A DNA stretch of 64,000 bases from AP-15 sp963846635. Its GTDB lineage: Bacteria; Pseudomonadota; Alphaproteobacteria; ATCC43930; CGMCC-115725. Below, in pieces: positions 54,911 to 63,574 of the stretch (position 1 is its first letter; every line of letters begins with the position of its first letter). The translations under genes were made by a program, and so were the position numbers. The stretch covers positions 124,001 to 188,000 of the forward strand of contig CAWJXM010000004.1 of NCBI GenBank assembly GCA_963846635.1. The letters are read 5' to 3'. Below the pieces are notes generated by a model. That model did not search any database. It was not told where the DNA came from and was given only the letters and a program-made list of their open reading frames with translations.

Positions 54911-56425
54911 ATGGCTACCCGGATCGTGCCATTGCGCGAGACCGACCTCGAACTCATTCGCACCCCGCCCTACAACAACGACGCCGAGCAGGCGCTGTTG
55001 GGGGCGTTGCTGATCAGCAACGCGGCCTATTCGCGGGTCTCCGAATTTCTGCTGCCGGAGCATTTCGGCAATGCGGTTCATGCCCGTATTTATGCTGCGA
55101 TCAGTAAGTTGATCGAGCGCGGCCAAATTGCCAACCCGGTCACCCTGAAGAACCTGTTCGACCAGGATGGCGCGCTCGCTGAGATTGGGGGCGCGCAATA
55201 TTTGGTGCTGCTGGCCGGCGCGGCGGTGACGATCATCAATGCCGAGGATTACGGCCGGCATATTCACGACCTGGCGCTGCGCCGCCAGCTTATCGTTCTT
55301 GGCGAGGACGTCGTCAACGACGCCTTTCGTCAGGATCTCGACGATCCCGCGCTGCTACAGATCGAACGCGCTGAGAAAAGGCTGTTCGACCTTGCCACCT
55401 TCGGACAGAGCGAAGGCGGCTTTCGTCCCTTCTCGGCGGCAATGACGAGTGCGATCGACAGTGCCGAGGCGGCTTTCAAAAAAAGCGGCAAGACCGTTGG
55501 CGTCGCCACCGGATTTATCGATCTCGATCGAAAACTCGGCGGTCTGCACCCGTCGGATCTGATTATTCTCGCCGGGCGGCCGTCGATGGGCAAAACCGCA
55601 TTCGCGACCAACATCGCGTTCAACGCTGTGCGCGCTTACAAGGCCGCTATCGGTCCGGATGGCCGCCCCTTTGCCGAAGACGGCGCCGTTGTTGGCTTTT
55701 TTTCTCTGGAAATGTCGGCTGAGCAGCTCGCGACGCGAATCCTGGCTGAGGTATCGGGGGTCAGCTCCGACCGCATCCGCCGCGGCGATGTCAGCCGTGA
55801 AGATTTCGACCGGTTTATGCAGGCGAGCCACCAACTGCAGACGCTTAAATTATTCATCGACGACACCCCGGCGCTCAGCATCTCGGCGTTGCGGACGCGA
55901 GCACGGCGGCTGTTGCGCCAGCAAAGGCTCGGGCTGATCGTCGTCGATTACCTGCAGCTATTGCGGCCCTCGGTACAGGTCAAGTCGCTCGAAAACCGCG
56001 TGCAGGAAATTTCCGACATCACCCGCGGGCTGAAAGCGCTCGCCAAGGAGCTGAATGTCCCGGTCTTGGCCTTATCGCAATTGTCCCGCGCAGTCGAGGC
56101 CCGCGAGGATAAGCGGCCAATGCTCGCGGATCTGCGCGAATCGGGTTCGATCGAGCAGGATGCAGATGTCGTCATGTTCATCTTTCGCGAGGAATACTAT
56201 CTATCGCGGGGACAGCCACTGCGCCGGCCGGATGAAACCGACGACAAATACAACGACCGCTATGAACGCTGGCAGAACCGCTACAACGAAGTCTACGGCA
56301 CAGCTGAAATCCTCATCGCCAAGCAGCGGCACGGACCGATCGGCACGGTCAGGCTGCATTTCGAGGCTGACACGACAAAGTTCGACAATTTCATCGGTCC
56401 CGATTACGTACCTGAAGACGTGTGA
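54911..56425 (+). CDS. dnaB: Replicative DNA helicase
   Basis: 504 aa from the ATG at 54911, with GGAGA 5 bases upstream; in-frame ATGs at 54896, 54899 and 54908 are alternatives. N-terminal domain: PPYNNDAEQALLGALLISNA. RecA-like domain: Walker A AGRPSMGKTAFATN, FSLEMSAEQLATRILAEVSG, LIVVDYLQLLRP, LALSQLSRAVEAREDKRPML and LRESGSIEQDADVVMFIFRE, then IAKQRHGPIGTVRLHFE. No intein. Full-length hexameric helicase of the replication fork. Confidence 0.96.
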   Translation: MATRIVPLRETDLELIRTPPYNNDAEQALLGALLISNAAYSRVSEFLLPEHFGNAVHARIYAAISKLIERGQIANPVTLKNLFDQDGALAEIGGAQYLVLLAGAAVTIINAEDYGRHIHDLALRRQLIVLGEDVVNDAFRQDLDDPALLQIERAEKRLFDLATFGQSEGGFRPFSAAMTSAIDSAEAAFKKSGKTVGVATGFIDLDRKLGGLHPSDLIILAGRPSMGKTAFATNIAFNAVRAYKAAIGPDGRPFAEDGAVVGFFSLEMSAEQLATRILAEVSGVSSDRIRRGDVSREDFDRFMQASHQLQTLKLFIDDTPALSISALRTRARRLLRQQRLGLIVVDYLQLLRPSVQVKSLENRVQEISDITRGLKALAKELNVPVLALSQLSRAVEAREDKRPMLADLRESGSIEQDADVVMFIFREEYYLSRGQPLRRPDETDDKYNDRYERWQNRYNEVYGTAEILIAKQRHGPIGTVRLHFEADTTKFDNFIGPDYVPEDV

Positions 56426-56446
56426 CCGGGGTCGGTCGGGAACCAA

Positions 56447-57428
56447 ATGGTCGCAAGGCTGGGTCAAGAAATCAGCCTTTCACCGCCAAGGCGAGCGAAG
56501 GGAAGCGTCGATCCAGCGACTTCATCCCATGCTGACCCGCCGATCGTGAGCGCCGGCGCTCGCCATGTCGTAGCGCGGGTATGCGGCGCCGAGGCGGCGG
56601 AGGCTGTGCTGGCGCTGCTGGACCAGGCCATCCAAGCGATTTCGGCGTTCGAGACGACGCCAAACGAATGGCGTATCGACGCCTATCCGCAAGCTCCGGT
56701 GCTGACCCCCGAATTGTCAGCGCGGCTGGCGCTTGCTGCCGCGGCTGCCGGCGGCACCTTGATCGATATCGTGGAAGAGAATTTGGCGGATCGCGACTGG
56801 CTCGGTGAAAACCAGCTCGCTTTCCCGCCATTGCGGATCGGCCGCTTCTTTGTCTACGGCTCGCATCATCAGGGCGGGGTCCCGGCGGGGGCGATTGGCA
56901 TCGCGCTCGACGCTGCGACCGCGTTTGGCACCGGCGAACATCCTTCGACGCGCGGGTGCCTTGCGGCACTCGAAATATTGGCGCGGCGCCGTCCGATCCG
57001 CCATCCGCTCGACATCGGCACCGGCACCGGCATTCTCGCAATAGCCGCCGCGAAATTGCTGCACCGCCCGGTGCGCGCCAGCGACATCGACGCAGGCTCG
57101 GTCGCGGTCGCCCGGCACAATGTCGCGCGCAATCGTGTCGCGAAGCTGGTGCGGATCGAGCGGGCTTCCGGTTATCGAGGCCGTCTGCTGCCGCGCCGGG
57201 GCTATGATCTGATCCTGGCCAACATCCTGGCGCGGCCGCTCGCGGTGATGGCCGCCGATCTCGCCCGCTATCTGGCGCCTGGCGGGCATGCGGTATTGTC
57301 GGGCTTGTTGGCGAGGCAGGAGCCGATCGTTCTGTCGCCGCATCGCAGCCTCGGCTTGGTGCTGGAGCGGCGGATCGTCATCGACGGACTGGTCGACGCT
57401 GGTACTGAGCGCCGGCCCCGGGCGGTGA
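56447..57428 (+). CDS. prmA: Ribosomal protein L11 methyltransferase, frameshift near the 3' end
   Basis: SAM-dependent methyltransferase: substrate-binding N-domain, RIGRFFVYGSHH, DAATAFGTGEHPSTRGCL, motif I PLDIGTGTGILAIAAAKL, DIDAGSVAVARHN and the catalytic YDLILANILARPL. The open frame runs on to 57835 (462 aa) antisense to the DUF1127 gene. Removing the A in GACGGACTGG restores DGWSTLVLSAGPGR and a TGA at 57426-57428, total 327 codons, close to the usual PrmA length. The start is uncertain: the first 35 residues are not conserved, and a GTG near 56546 is possible. Confidence 0.85.
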
Positions 57429-57454
57429 ATGGTTATCAGGCCGGCTGCTCCCAT

Positions 57455-57709
57455 CTAAAGGTCGGGCCGGTTCGAAGAACTGATCAGGCGGATCTGTGCC
57501 GACCAAAAATTCGCCGCCTCCGCGGCTGGTGCGGGCGCCGATTTTCCCAGCTCCGCGCTCTCCAGGAGAGCGCAGATCTGGGACCGGTGGATGCCGATAT
57601 CGGCGAGGGCGTGGTCATCGAGCGCGATCAATTCTTGATAGGCGCGCTGCCGGCGACCGCGCTCGGCAAAGGCTCGGCCAGCCGAGATCAGCAGGTTGAG
57701 AATGGACAT
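57455..57709 (-). CDS. DUF1127 domain small protein
   Basis: 84 aa from the ATG at 57709 (MSILNLLISAGRAFAERGRR); the frame is open to 57847 but the DUF1127 unit fixes the start, and GAGGTG precedes it. The core RRQRAYQELIALDDHALADI with GIHRSQI is the 30-40-residue Arg-rich DUF1127 motif found in many alphaproteobacterial proteins; members act in phosphate, carbon or RNA-turnover regulation. A C-terminal extension of about 35 residues is not recognised. It is convergent with prmA. Confidence 0.85.
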   Translation of the reverse strand: MSILNLLISAGRAFAERGRRQRAYQELIALDDHALADIGIHRSQICALLESAELGKSAPAPAAEAANFWSAQIRLISSSNRPDL

Positions 57710-57850
57710 TGCGCACACCTCGCGCGTTACTTTTGCTGCACTGCAACATATATAGGATTTGCCAGCTGCTTCGGCCAGGCAACGAGTTTGCAATTCAGCG
57801 ATCACAAGATTCTGATCAGCTGCGCGACCGCATAGGAGGAGCAGCACGGA

Positions 57851-59923
57851 ATGAGCACGAGCCGACCGATCGCAGACAAGAGCGCGCTGGCGCAGCTATT
57901 GCGCGAAGCGGGCTCCAGCTATAGCCCGCAAGATGTCGACGCGCTGATCCGTGGCGTGCTCGGGGCGCCGCCCGCAATCGGCTCCGACTGGCACCGTCTC
58001 GTCGCCGATCCGGTCCCCCGGGCATTGGCCAAAGCGCTCGAACAGCGGCAGGCAGAGCTGGCATCGGCCTATCGCGACGGTCTTTCGCCAATGGATTTCG
58101 CCCGCCTTTCGCGCGCCGAGCGCGTCGCGCGGCTGCGTCGCGAATTGGCCGATCGAGGCCTCGACGGCTTTGTCGTGCCGCGCTCGGACGAGCATCAGGG
58201 CGAGTATGTGCCGCCCCGCGGTCAGCGCCTCGCCTGGCTGACTGGCTTTACCGGCTCGGCCGGGCTCGCGATCGTGCTGCGCGAATGCGCGGCGCTGTTC
58301 GTTGACGGCCGCTATACGTTGCAGGCGGCGCAGCAGGTCGATGGCGATTTGTTTGAAATCCATCATCTGATCGACGAGCCGCCGGCGGTCTGGCTCGGCA
58401 GCGTCCTAAAGCCCGGCAACATCCTCGGCTATGACCCGTGGCTGCACACGCCACAGGAGGTGGAGCGCTTTTTCGCGGCTGCCGAAAAGGCCGGCGCCAG
58501 CCTGCGTGCGGTTGACGACAACCCGCTCGATCGGGTCTGGCTCGACCAGCCTGCAGCCCCTCTGGCACCGGTTGTGCCGCACCCGGACGAATTTGCCGGC
58601 GAGAGTGCCCAATCAAAACGCGAGCGGCTCGCTCGCGGCCTCGTCGAGCAAGGGGTTGCTGCTGCGGTATTGACGATGCCCGAATTGATCGCGTGGCTCC
58701 TGAACATTCGCGGCGGCGATGTGCCGCACACGCCGCTACCGCTGTCGTTCGCGATCTTGCGCAATGATGGCAGCGTTACCCTGTTTATCGACCCGCGTAA
58801 ATTGGCGCCCGGTCTCGACCGCCATTTCGGCAATGCGGTGACCGTCTTGCCGCCTGAGCAACTGGGCCCGGCGCTCGACGCGCTTGCCGCCGAGGGCAAG
58901 AGAGTGCAGGCCGACCCGGCGAGCGCCTCCGCCTGGATTTTTGACCGGCTCGGCAAAGCGGGCGCCAGGATTCACCGCGCCGCCGACCCGTGCATCTTGC
59001 CAAAGGCATGCAAAAACGCCGTCGAGATCGACGGTACCCGGGCCGCCCACCGCCGCGACGGCGCGGCCTTGACCCGGTTTCTCGCCTGGCTCGCACGCGA
59101 GGCGCCGAAAGGCGGCCTGTCCGAGATTGGCGCCAGCGATCGGCTCGAAGCCTTGCGTCGCCAGGGCGAGTATTTTCGCGATTTGAGTTTCGCGACGATC
59201 TCGGGTGCTGGGTCCAACGGCGCCATCGTCCACTACCGGGCGATGCCGGAAACCGAAAAGCGGCTCGAACGCGGCACGCTCTACCTGCTGGATTCGGGCG
59301 CGCAATATCTCGACGGCACGACCGATGTGACACGCACGATGGCCATCGGCGAGCCGACGCAAGAAATGCGCGACCGCTTCACCCGCGTGCTGAAGGGCCA
59401 TATCGCGCTGGCGCTCGCGCGCTTCCCAAAGGGGACGACCGGAACGCAGCTCGACGCATTCGCGCGGCGCGGGTTGTGGCAGGTCGGGCTCGATTACGAC
59501 CACGGGACCGGACATGGCGTCGGCAGCTATCTCGGTGTGCATGAGGGGCCGCAACGGATCTCAAAAGCGCCGAACGCCCAGCCATTGTTGCCCGGCATGA
59601 TCGTCTCGAACGAACCCGGCTATTACAAAACCGGCGCCTACGGCATCCGCATCGAAAATCTGGTCCTGGTGCAGCCGGTCGAGGGTGGCGGTGAGCGCGA
59701 AATAATGGGCTTCGAAACGCTGACCCTGGCACCGATCGACCGCAATCTGATCGAGCCGTCCTTGCTCGACGATGAGGAGATCGAATGGCTCGACGCTTAT
59801 CACGCTCGCGTGCGCGAGACCCTGACCCCGCTCGTCGACCCGGATACGGCCGATTGGCTCACGGCTGCGACGGCGCCGATTGCCCGCGTGCCTCACGCTG
59901 CCCCACTGCCAAGTGTAAGCTAG
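57851..59923 (+). CDS. Xaa-Pro aminopeptidase (M24B) with N-terminal extension
   Basis: 690 aa. A strong AGGAGGAG precedes the ATG. From about residue 80 it matches aminopeptidase P: FARLSRAERVARLRRELADR, FVVPRSDEHQGEYVPP, WLTGFTGSAGLAIVL, a middle creatinase-type domain, and the pita-bread catalytic domain with YLLDSGAQYLDGTTDVTRT (Asp ligands), DHGTGHGVGSYLGVHEGP (His), SNEPGYYKTGAYGIRIENL (Glu) and a late Glu in IMGFETLTLAPID. The first 75 residues (LREAGSSYSPQDVDALIRGV ...) are extra relative to the usual start. It removes N-terminal residues before proline. Confidence 0.92.
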   Translation: MSTSRPIADKSALAQLLREAGSSYSPQDVDALIRGVLGAPPAIGSDWHRLVADPVPRALAKALEQRQAELASAYRDGLSPMDFARLSRAERVARLRRELADRGLDGFVVPRSDEHQGEYVPPRGQRLAWLTGFTGSAGLAIVLRECAALFVDGRYTLQAAQQVDGDLFEIHHLIDEPPAVWLGSVLKPGNILGYDPWLHTPQEVERFFAAAEKAGASLRAVDDNPLDRVWLDQPAAPLAPVVPHPDEFAGESAQSKRERLARGLVEQGVAAAVLTMPELIAWLLNIRGGDVPHTPLPLSFAILRNDGSVTLFIDPRKLAPGLDRHFGNAVTVLPPEQLGPALDALAAEGKRVQADPASASAWIFDRLGKAGARIHRAADPCILPKACKNAVEIDGTRAAHRRDGAALTRFLAWLAREAPKGGLSEIGASDRLEALRRQGEYFRDLSFATISGAGSNGAIVHYRAMPETEKRLERGTLYLLDSGAQYLDGTTDVTRTMAIGEPTQEMRDRFTRVLKGHIALALARFPKGTTGTQLDAFARRGLWQVGLDYDHGTGHGVGSYLGVHEGPQRISKAPNAQPLLPGMIVSNEPGYYKTGAYGIRIENLVLVQPVEGGGEREIMGFETLTLAPIDRNLIEPSLLDDEEIEWLDAYHARVRETLTPLVDPDTADWLTAATAPIARVPHAAPLPSVS

Positions 59924-60075
59924 TCCTACCCCGGTTCAGGAATTTTTGCCGAGCCGAGTGAGCGGATGCTGCTGTGGCATTGTCCGACCCGAACATATCG
60001 GGAAAACGCGGGATAGTTCTGCCGCGCTCGTGCGGCGCGGTACCGCCGAGAGCTCCGAGATTGAGAATGCTGCTG

Positions 60076-60118
60076 CCGAGCATACCTACCCGTTATCCGA
60101 ATAATCGGGGATGCTCGG
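60076..60118 (+). promoter_or_regulatory. Strong hairpin directly before a small ORF
   Basis: CCGAGCAT (60076-60083) pairs with ATGCTCGG (60111-60118). Inside, CCCG-TTAT (60089-60096) pairs with ATAA-CGGG (60101-60109, one bulged T) around a CCGA loop. It ends 3 bases before the ATG at 60122. It could end aminopeptidase transcription (no T-run) or control translation of the small ORF. Confidence 0.5.
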
Positions 60119-60121
60119 ACG

Positions 60122-60298
60122 ATGGACATGAACAGGGATAGCGACATCGCGGTTGGCTGCCGCAATCTGACGCTCGGCGAATTGGTCAGGGACCCGCTGG
60201 TCCAGGCAATGATGAAAAGCGATGGCGTCGACCGCGCCACTATCAAAGCTTTGTTCGCGGACCTCGCGCGCCGGCGCCAAAAGGGCGGGTGGCAGTAA
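60122..60298 (+). CDS. Small conserved-type hypothetical protein
   Basis: 58 aa, MDMNRDSDIAVGCRNLTLGE followed by LVRDPLVQAMMKSDGVDRAT and a basic end (LARRRQKGGWQ). The LxxLxRDPLVxxxMxSDGV pattern resembles short alphaproteobacterial proteins of unknown role that I have seen described only as hypothetical. No clear Shine-Dalgarno; the preceding hairpin covers its position. Confidence 0.5.
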   Translation: MDMNRDSDIAVGCRNLTLGELVRDPLVQAMMKSDGVDRATIKALFADLARRRQKGGWQ

Positions 60299-60353
60299 CG
60301 GAGCCGCCGCGCGCTTTGTGCACATGAAGCGGTGGCAACCCCGCTAAATCAAA

Positions 60354-62109
60354 TCACGCCACCCGGTCACCCTGGCGGATCTCGACGGTGCGGTTGTCCA
60401 CGGCGGGGAGCATGCGCGCGGGATCGCGGGTGACGATCACGTCGAGCACGGTCGGCCGGGTGCGCTCGCCGAGCCCGGATGCCAGCGCTGCGGACAGCTG
60501 GTCCGGGTCCTCGACGCGAATGCCATTGCACCCCATCGCGCGCGCGATTGCCGCGTAATCCATTTCGACAAGATCCGAGGATTGGTAGCGGCCGCGGAAC
60601 ATCGCGTGCTGCAACGCCTTCACATAACCCGAGGCGGCGTTATTGACGACGACGATGGTCAGCCCGACCCCGGCGCGGCGGGCGGTTTCGAGTTCGCCCA
60701 ACATCATGTTGAAGCCGCCATCGCCGGTGATCGCGACAACCGGCGTTCCGGGTGCCGCCAGCGCCGCCCCGATCCCGCCGGGCAGTCCATAACCGATCGA
60801 GGCCAAACCGCGATCCGGGATGAAATGCCGCCCGGCGGTCTTGGTATCGTAGAGGAGCCCGGTCCAATGGCCGGCAAACCCGCCATCGGCAACGAGGATG
60901 CTGTCTTCCGGCAAGGCCCGGTTCAGTTCGCGGCAGAGCCGCGCCATGTGGATCGGCCGTTCGTCTGAATCGAGCCGCGGTGCGGCCTCATCTCGCCACG
61001 CGGCCATTCGTTTCGGGATTTCGGCGACATAATCGGCGCGTGTCGCTCGGGCTTGCCGCGCGTCATCGGCGAGCGCCTCGGCCAAATCTTCGAGCCCGGC
61101 CCGGGCGTCGCCCCACAGCGCCACATCCGCCGGAAAGCAGCGGCCGATCTCCTCGGCAAGGATTTCGAGATGCACAAGCGGAATTGACGGTGCGGGTAGC
61201 GCATAGCGCTTGGTGGCGATCTCGCCGAGCTTGCAGCCGACGACGAGGAGACAATCGGATGCTTCGATCAGCTCGTTTGCGATCCGCGAATAGCGGCCAA
61301 ACAGCCCGACCGAGAGCGGGTGCGTGCAGGCGATCCCGCCCTTGCCGCTCATCGTGTGCGCAACCGGGATCGACTGCGCCTCGGCGAGTGCCCGCAGAGC
61401 CTCGTAGCCGGCCGAGAGATGGATGCCGCCGCCGACCAGGATCAGCGGCCGCTTGGCGCGCGCGATTAACGCCGCGGCCCGACCGATATCCGCGCGGTCC
61501 GGCCGGATGCGCCGGGCCGGTGCACTCAATGTCGTCGGGTCGATCGCAAAATCCTCGGCGGCGAAATCATGCTCGCCGTGGCAGACATCCTCAGGCACAT
61601 CGAGCAGGACCGGGCCCGGCCGGCCCGAGGTCGCCACCGCGAAGGCGCGACGCAGGAGTTCGGGAACGCGGCTCGTCTGCTCGACCCGGATCAGCTCCTT
61701 GACCGCCGGCCGCAGGATTTCGACTTGGCGGCATTCCTGGGTCATGTTCTTCCAGGAATGAGTTCGGTTGGTGTCGCCGGCAAAGGCCACAATCGGCGTT
61801 CCGGCGTTCAGCGCCTCGATCAAGCCGGTGACCAGATTGGTGGCTCCGGGCCCGAGGGTGCCGTCGCAGACCCCCGGCCGGTTGGTGACGCGCGCATAGG
61901 CTTCGGCGGCGAAAGCGCCGCAACGCTCGTCGTTGATCAGGAAATGCCGCATGCCGAGCTGGCCCAAGCGCATCGTAGAACGGCAATAGCTGGAACCCGC
62001 CCATGCCGAACATCGGCCCGACCTCGGCGAGCCGCAACATCTCAGCCATTGCGCGGCCGCCATTCATGCGGCCCGAGGGGCGGTTGCTGGCGCGGTTGGC
62101 TTCGCTCAT
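60354..62109 (-). CDS. Thiamine-diphosphate-dependent enzyme (acetolactate-synthase-like), frameshift near the 5' end
   Basis: Intended protein 584 aa from 62109 (MSEANRASNRPSGRMNGGRA). An extra base in the GGG run at plus 61963-61965 splits it after FYDALG; the rest (QLGMRHFLINDERCGAFAAE) is in the next frame. Catalytic Glu in NDERCGAFAAEAYAR, PYR-domain GTLGPGATNLVTG, central DHS domain RPLILVGGGIHLSAG, and the PP-domain TPP motif ITGDGGFNMMLGELETA ... VVVNNAAS. It belongs with acetolactate synthase, glyoxylate carboligase and sulfoacetaldehyde acetyltransferase, but not clearly to any. Its ATG overlaps the upstream gene's stop by 4 bases, so the pair is coupled. Confidence 0.85.
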
Positions 62110-62937
62110 GCGTGCTTCTCCCGGTCGGCGGCGGCGCGGCGGACAATGGCGACAAACTCACGGGCGCTGATCGCCCGGTGCTGCGCCGAGTGCCGCGGCG
62201 CATGAATTGACGCGGGACAAGATACCATCCTCATAGGTCGAGCGCGCATCGCCGATGCGGGCACTTGCTGCCGATACCGTGGCCGCGGCGATGCCGCGCG
62301 TGTCGAGCGCCGGAAGGCGGGTGACGCCTGCTTCATCGATGCCGATCCCGGCATCGTTAAACAGAGCCGCGAGTGCATCGTATTTAAGCGCGGTCTCCGG
62401 CCGCCCGCCCAGCAATCCGCCATGCGATCCGGTCACGACAATGGTGCCGACATGCTCGGCGCCGACCGCCGAAGCCGAGTCGAGCGCCCATACCGGCGGC
62501 GGCTCGGCGATCAGCAGAAAAGACGACTCGAGCGCCGGCGGCGGTTCTAATTCGCGCACTGCCGCTTGCGCCAGAGCAGCGGCGGCCTCACGGCAGGAAA
62601 TGCCGGCACAGCAGCCGAGAGCGGTAGCAAGAGGGTTTGCGTGGGTAATGTCGCCTCGCGCCATCATGTCGGCGCCGTCGCCGATGTGCGCGGTCGTGGC
62701 ACCAACCGCGGCGGCCGGTATGCCGAGCTGCGCCAGGTAATCGAGCCCGGCGATGCCGGCGCTGTCGCGTCCGATCCCGGCATCATTAAAGATGGCTGCC
62801 GCAACGCCGAGCTTCGCCGCGAGATAGGCGGCATAGACACCGCCATGCGAGCCGTTGACGACGACCGCCCCCTTGGCTTCGGGGCCGATGCGGGTGATGC
62901 TGTCGGCAGTCACGATTGGCGCGGGCCTGGAGAGCAT
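62106..62937 (-). CDS. Unknown protein with two tandem GSHGG/FNDAGIG repeats, frameshift near the end
   Basis: About 276 aa intended from the ATG at 62937 (upstream ATGs at 62973 and 63015 are possible). The protein is an internal duplication. Repeat 1 (about residues 10-112) has VVVNGSHGGVYAAYLAAK, AAIFNDAGIGRDSAG, GIPAAAVGATTAHIGD and NPLATALG. Repeat 2 (about 155-255) has IVVTGSHGGLLGGRPETALK, AALFNDAGIGIDEAG, GIAAATVSAASARIGD and NSCAAALG. No signal peptide. Near 62180 one extra base diverts the frame; the restored end ISAREFVAIVRRAAADREKH stops at 62106 within the ATGA overlap with the TPP gene. I do not recognise the family. Confidence 0.7.
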
Positions 62938-63241
62938 GGCATCGTCTCGCGCAACGAAGGTTGCCGCCATCATGCCGGCATCACGAGAATAAGCAAGGCG
63001 CCAAGCCAGGCGCATCCCTCGCGTGATCCGGGCCTGCTACGGGATCTCCGCCCAGCGCTTAGGACACCCGAAAAATCGGTAAAAGATACAATGTCATCAC
63101 AGGGTAGGAGGAGCAGTGAAGGGTCGACCAGCCGGCCGCGGTCGCGCCGGGGGCTGATGATGTGCTCCACACGATGCGCGTGATCTCGCAGAAGGCAGGC
63201 GCCATACCTATTGGCGGACTCGTGGCCAAGCCAGAACAGCC
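62938..63241. other. Intergenic region upstream of the GSHGG gene
   Basis: Contains the uncertain 5' end of the GSHGG gene and possibly its promoter. It becomes AT-richer to the right. No RNA gene or convincing promoter found. Confidence 0.4.
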
Positions 63242-63427
63242 TAATACTACAGCTGGGGTTCATTCTCAGGTTTCCATACTGCAAAGATAGAAAGCTTTTG
63301 GTCGAGGACCAGGTGTTCCGAGCGAAGTTGACGGCACGCGGTGGATCAGTGAAGTTAAAAATTTGGCTCCGATGATCGCAATGGTGCGGAGCGGCTCGAT
63401 CTATTCGGAACTCCAGCTGTAGTACTA
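63242..63427. mobile_element. MITE-like element with 20-bp inverted ends
   Basis: Left end TAATACTACAGCTGGGGTTC, right end (reverse-complemented) TAGTACTACAGCTGGAGTTC, 18 of 20 matching, enclosing about 145 non-coding bases. TA at both borders fits an IS630/Tc1-type TA target. No transposase within. Confidence 0.65.
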
Positions 63428-63574
63428 AGCCGCCCAATCCACCTGAGCCGCCTCCAGATCGAGCTTATCGTAAAGCTGAACAGCTAGTTTTCATATTTAC
63501 AGAACCTTGTTGACCAATCGTATCGACACCAAGTAAGCAGGTTCACTGAAACTGGAGTTTGGCCGAGGGACCGC

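Noticed and set aside
57429..57835. Extra C-terminal part of PrmA
   Set aside because: Antisense to the DUF1127 gene and unlike PrmA; explained by one inserted base.
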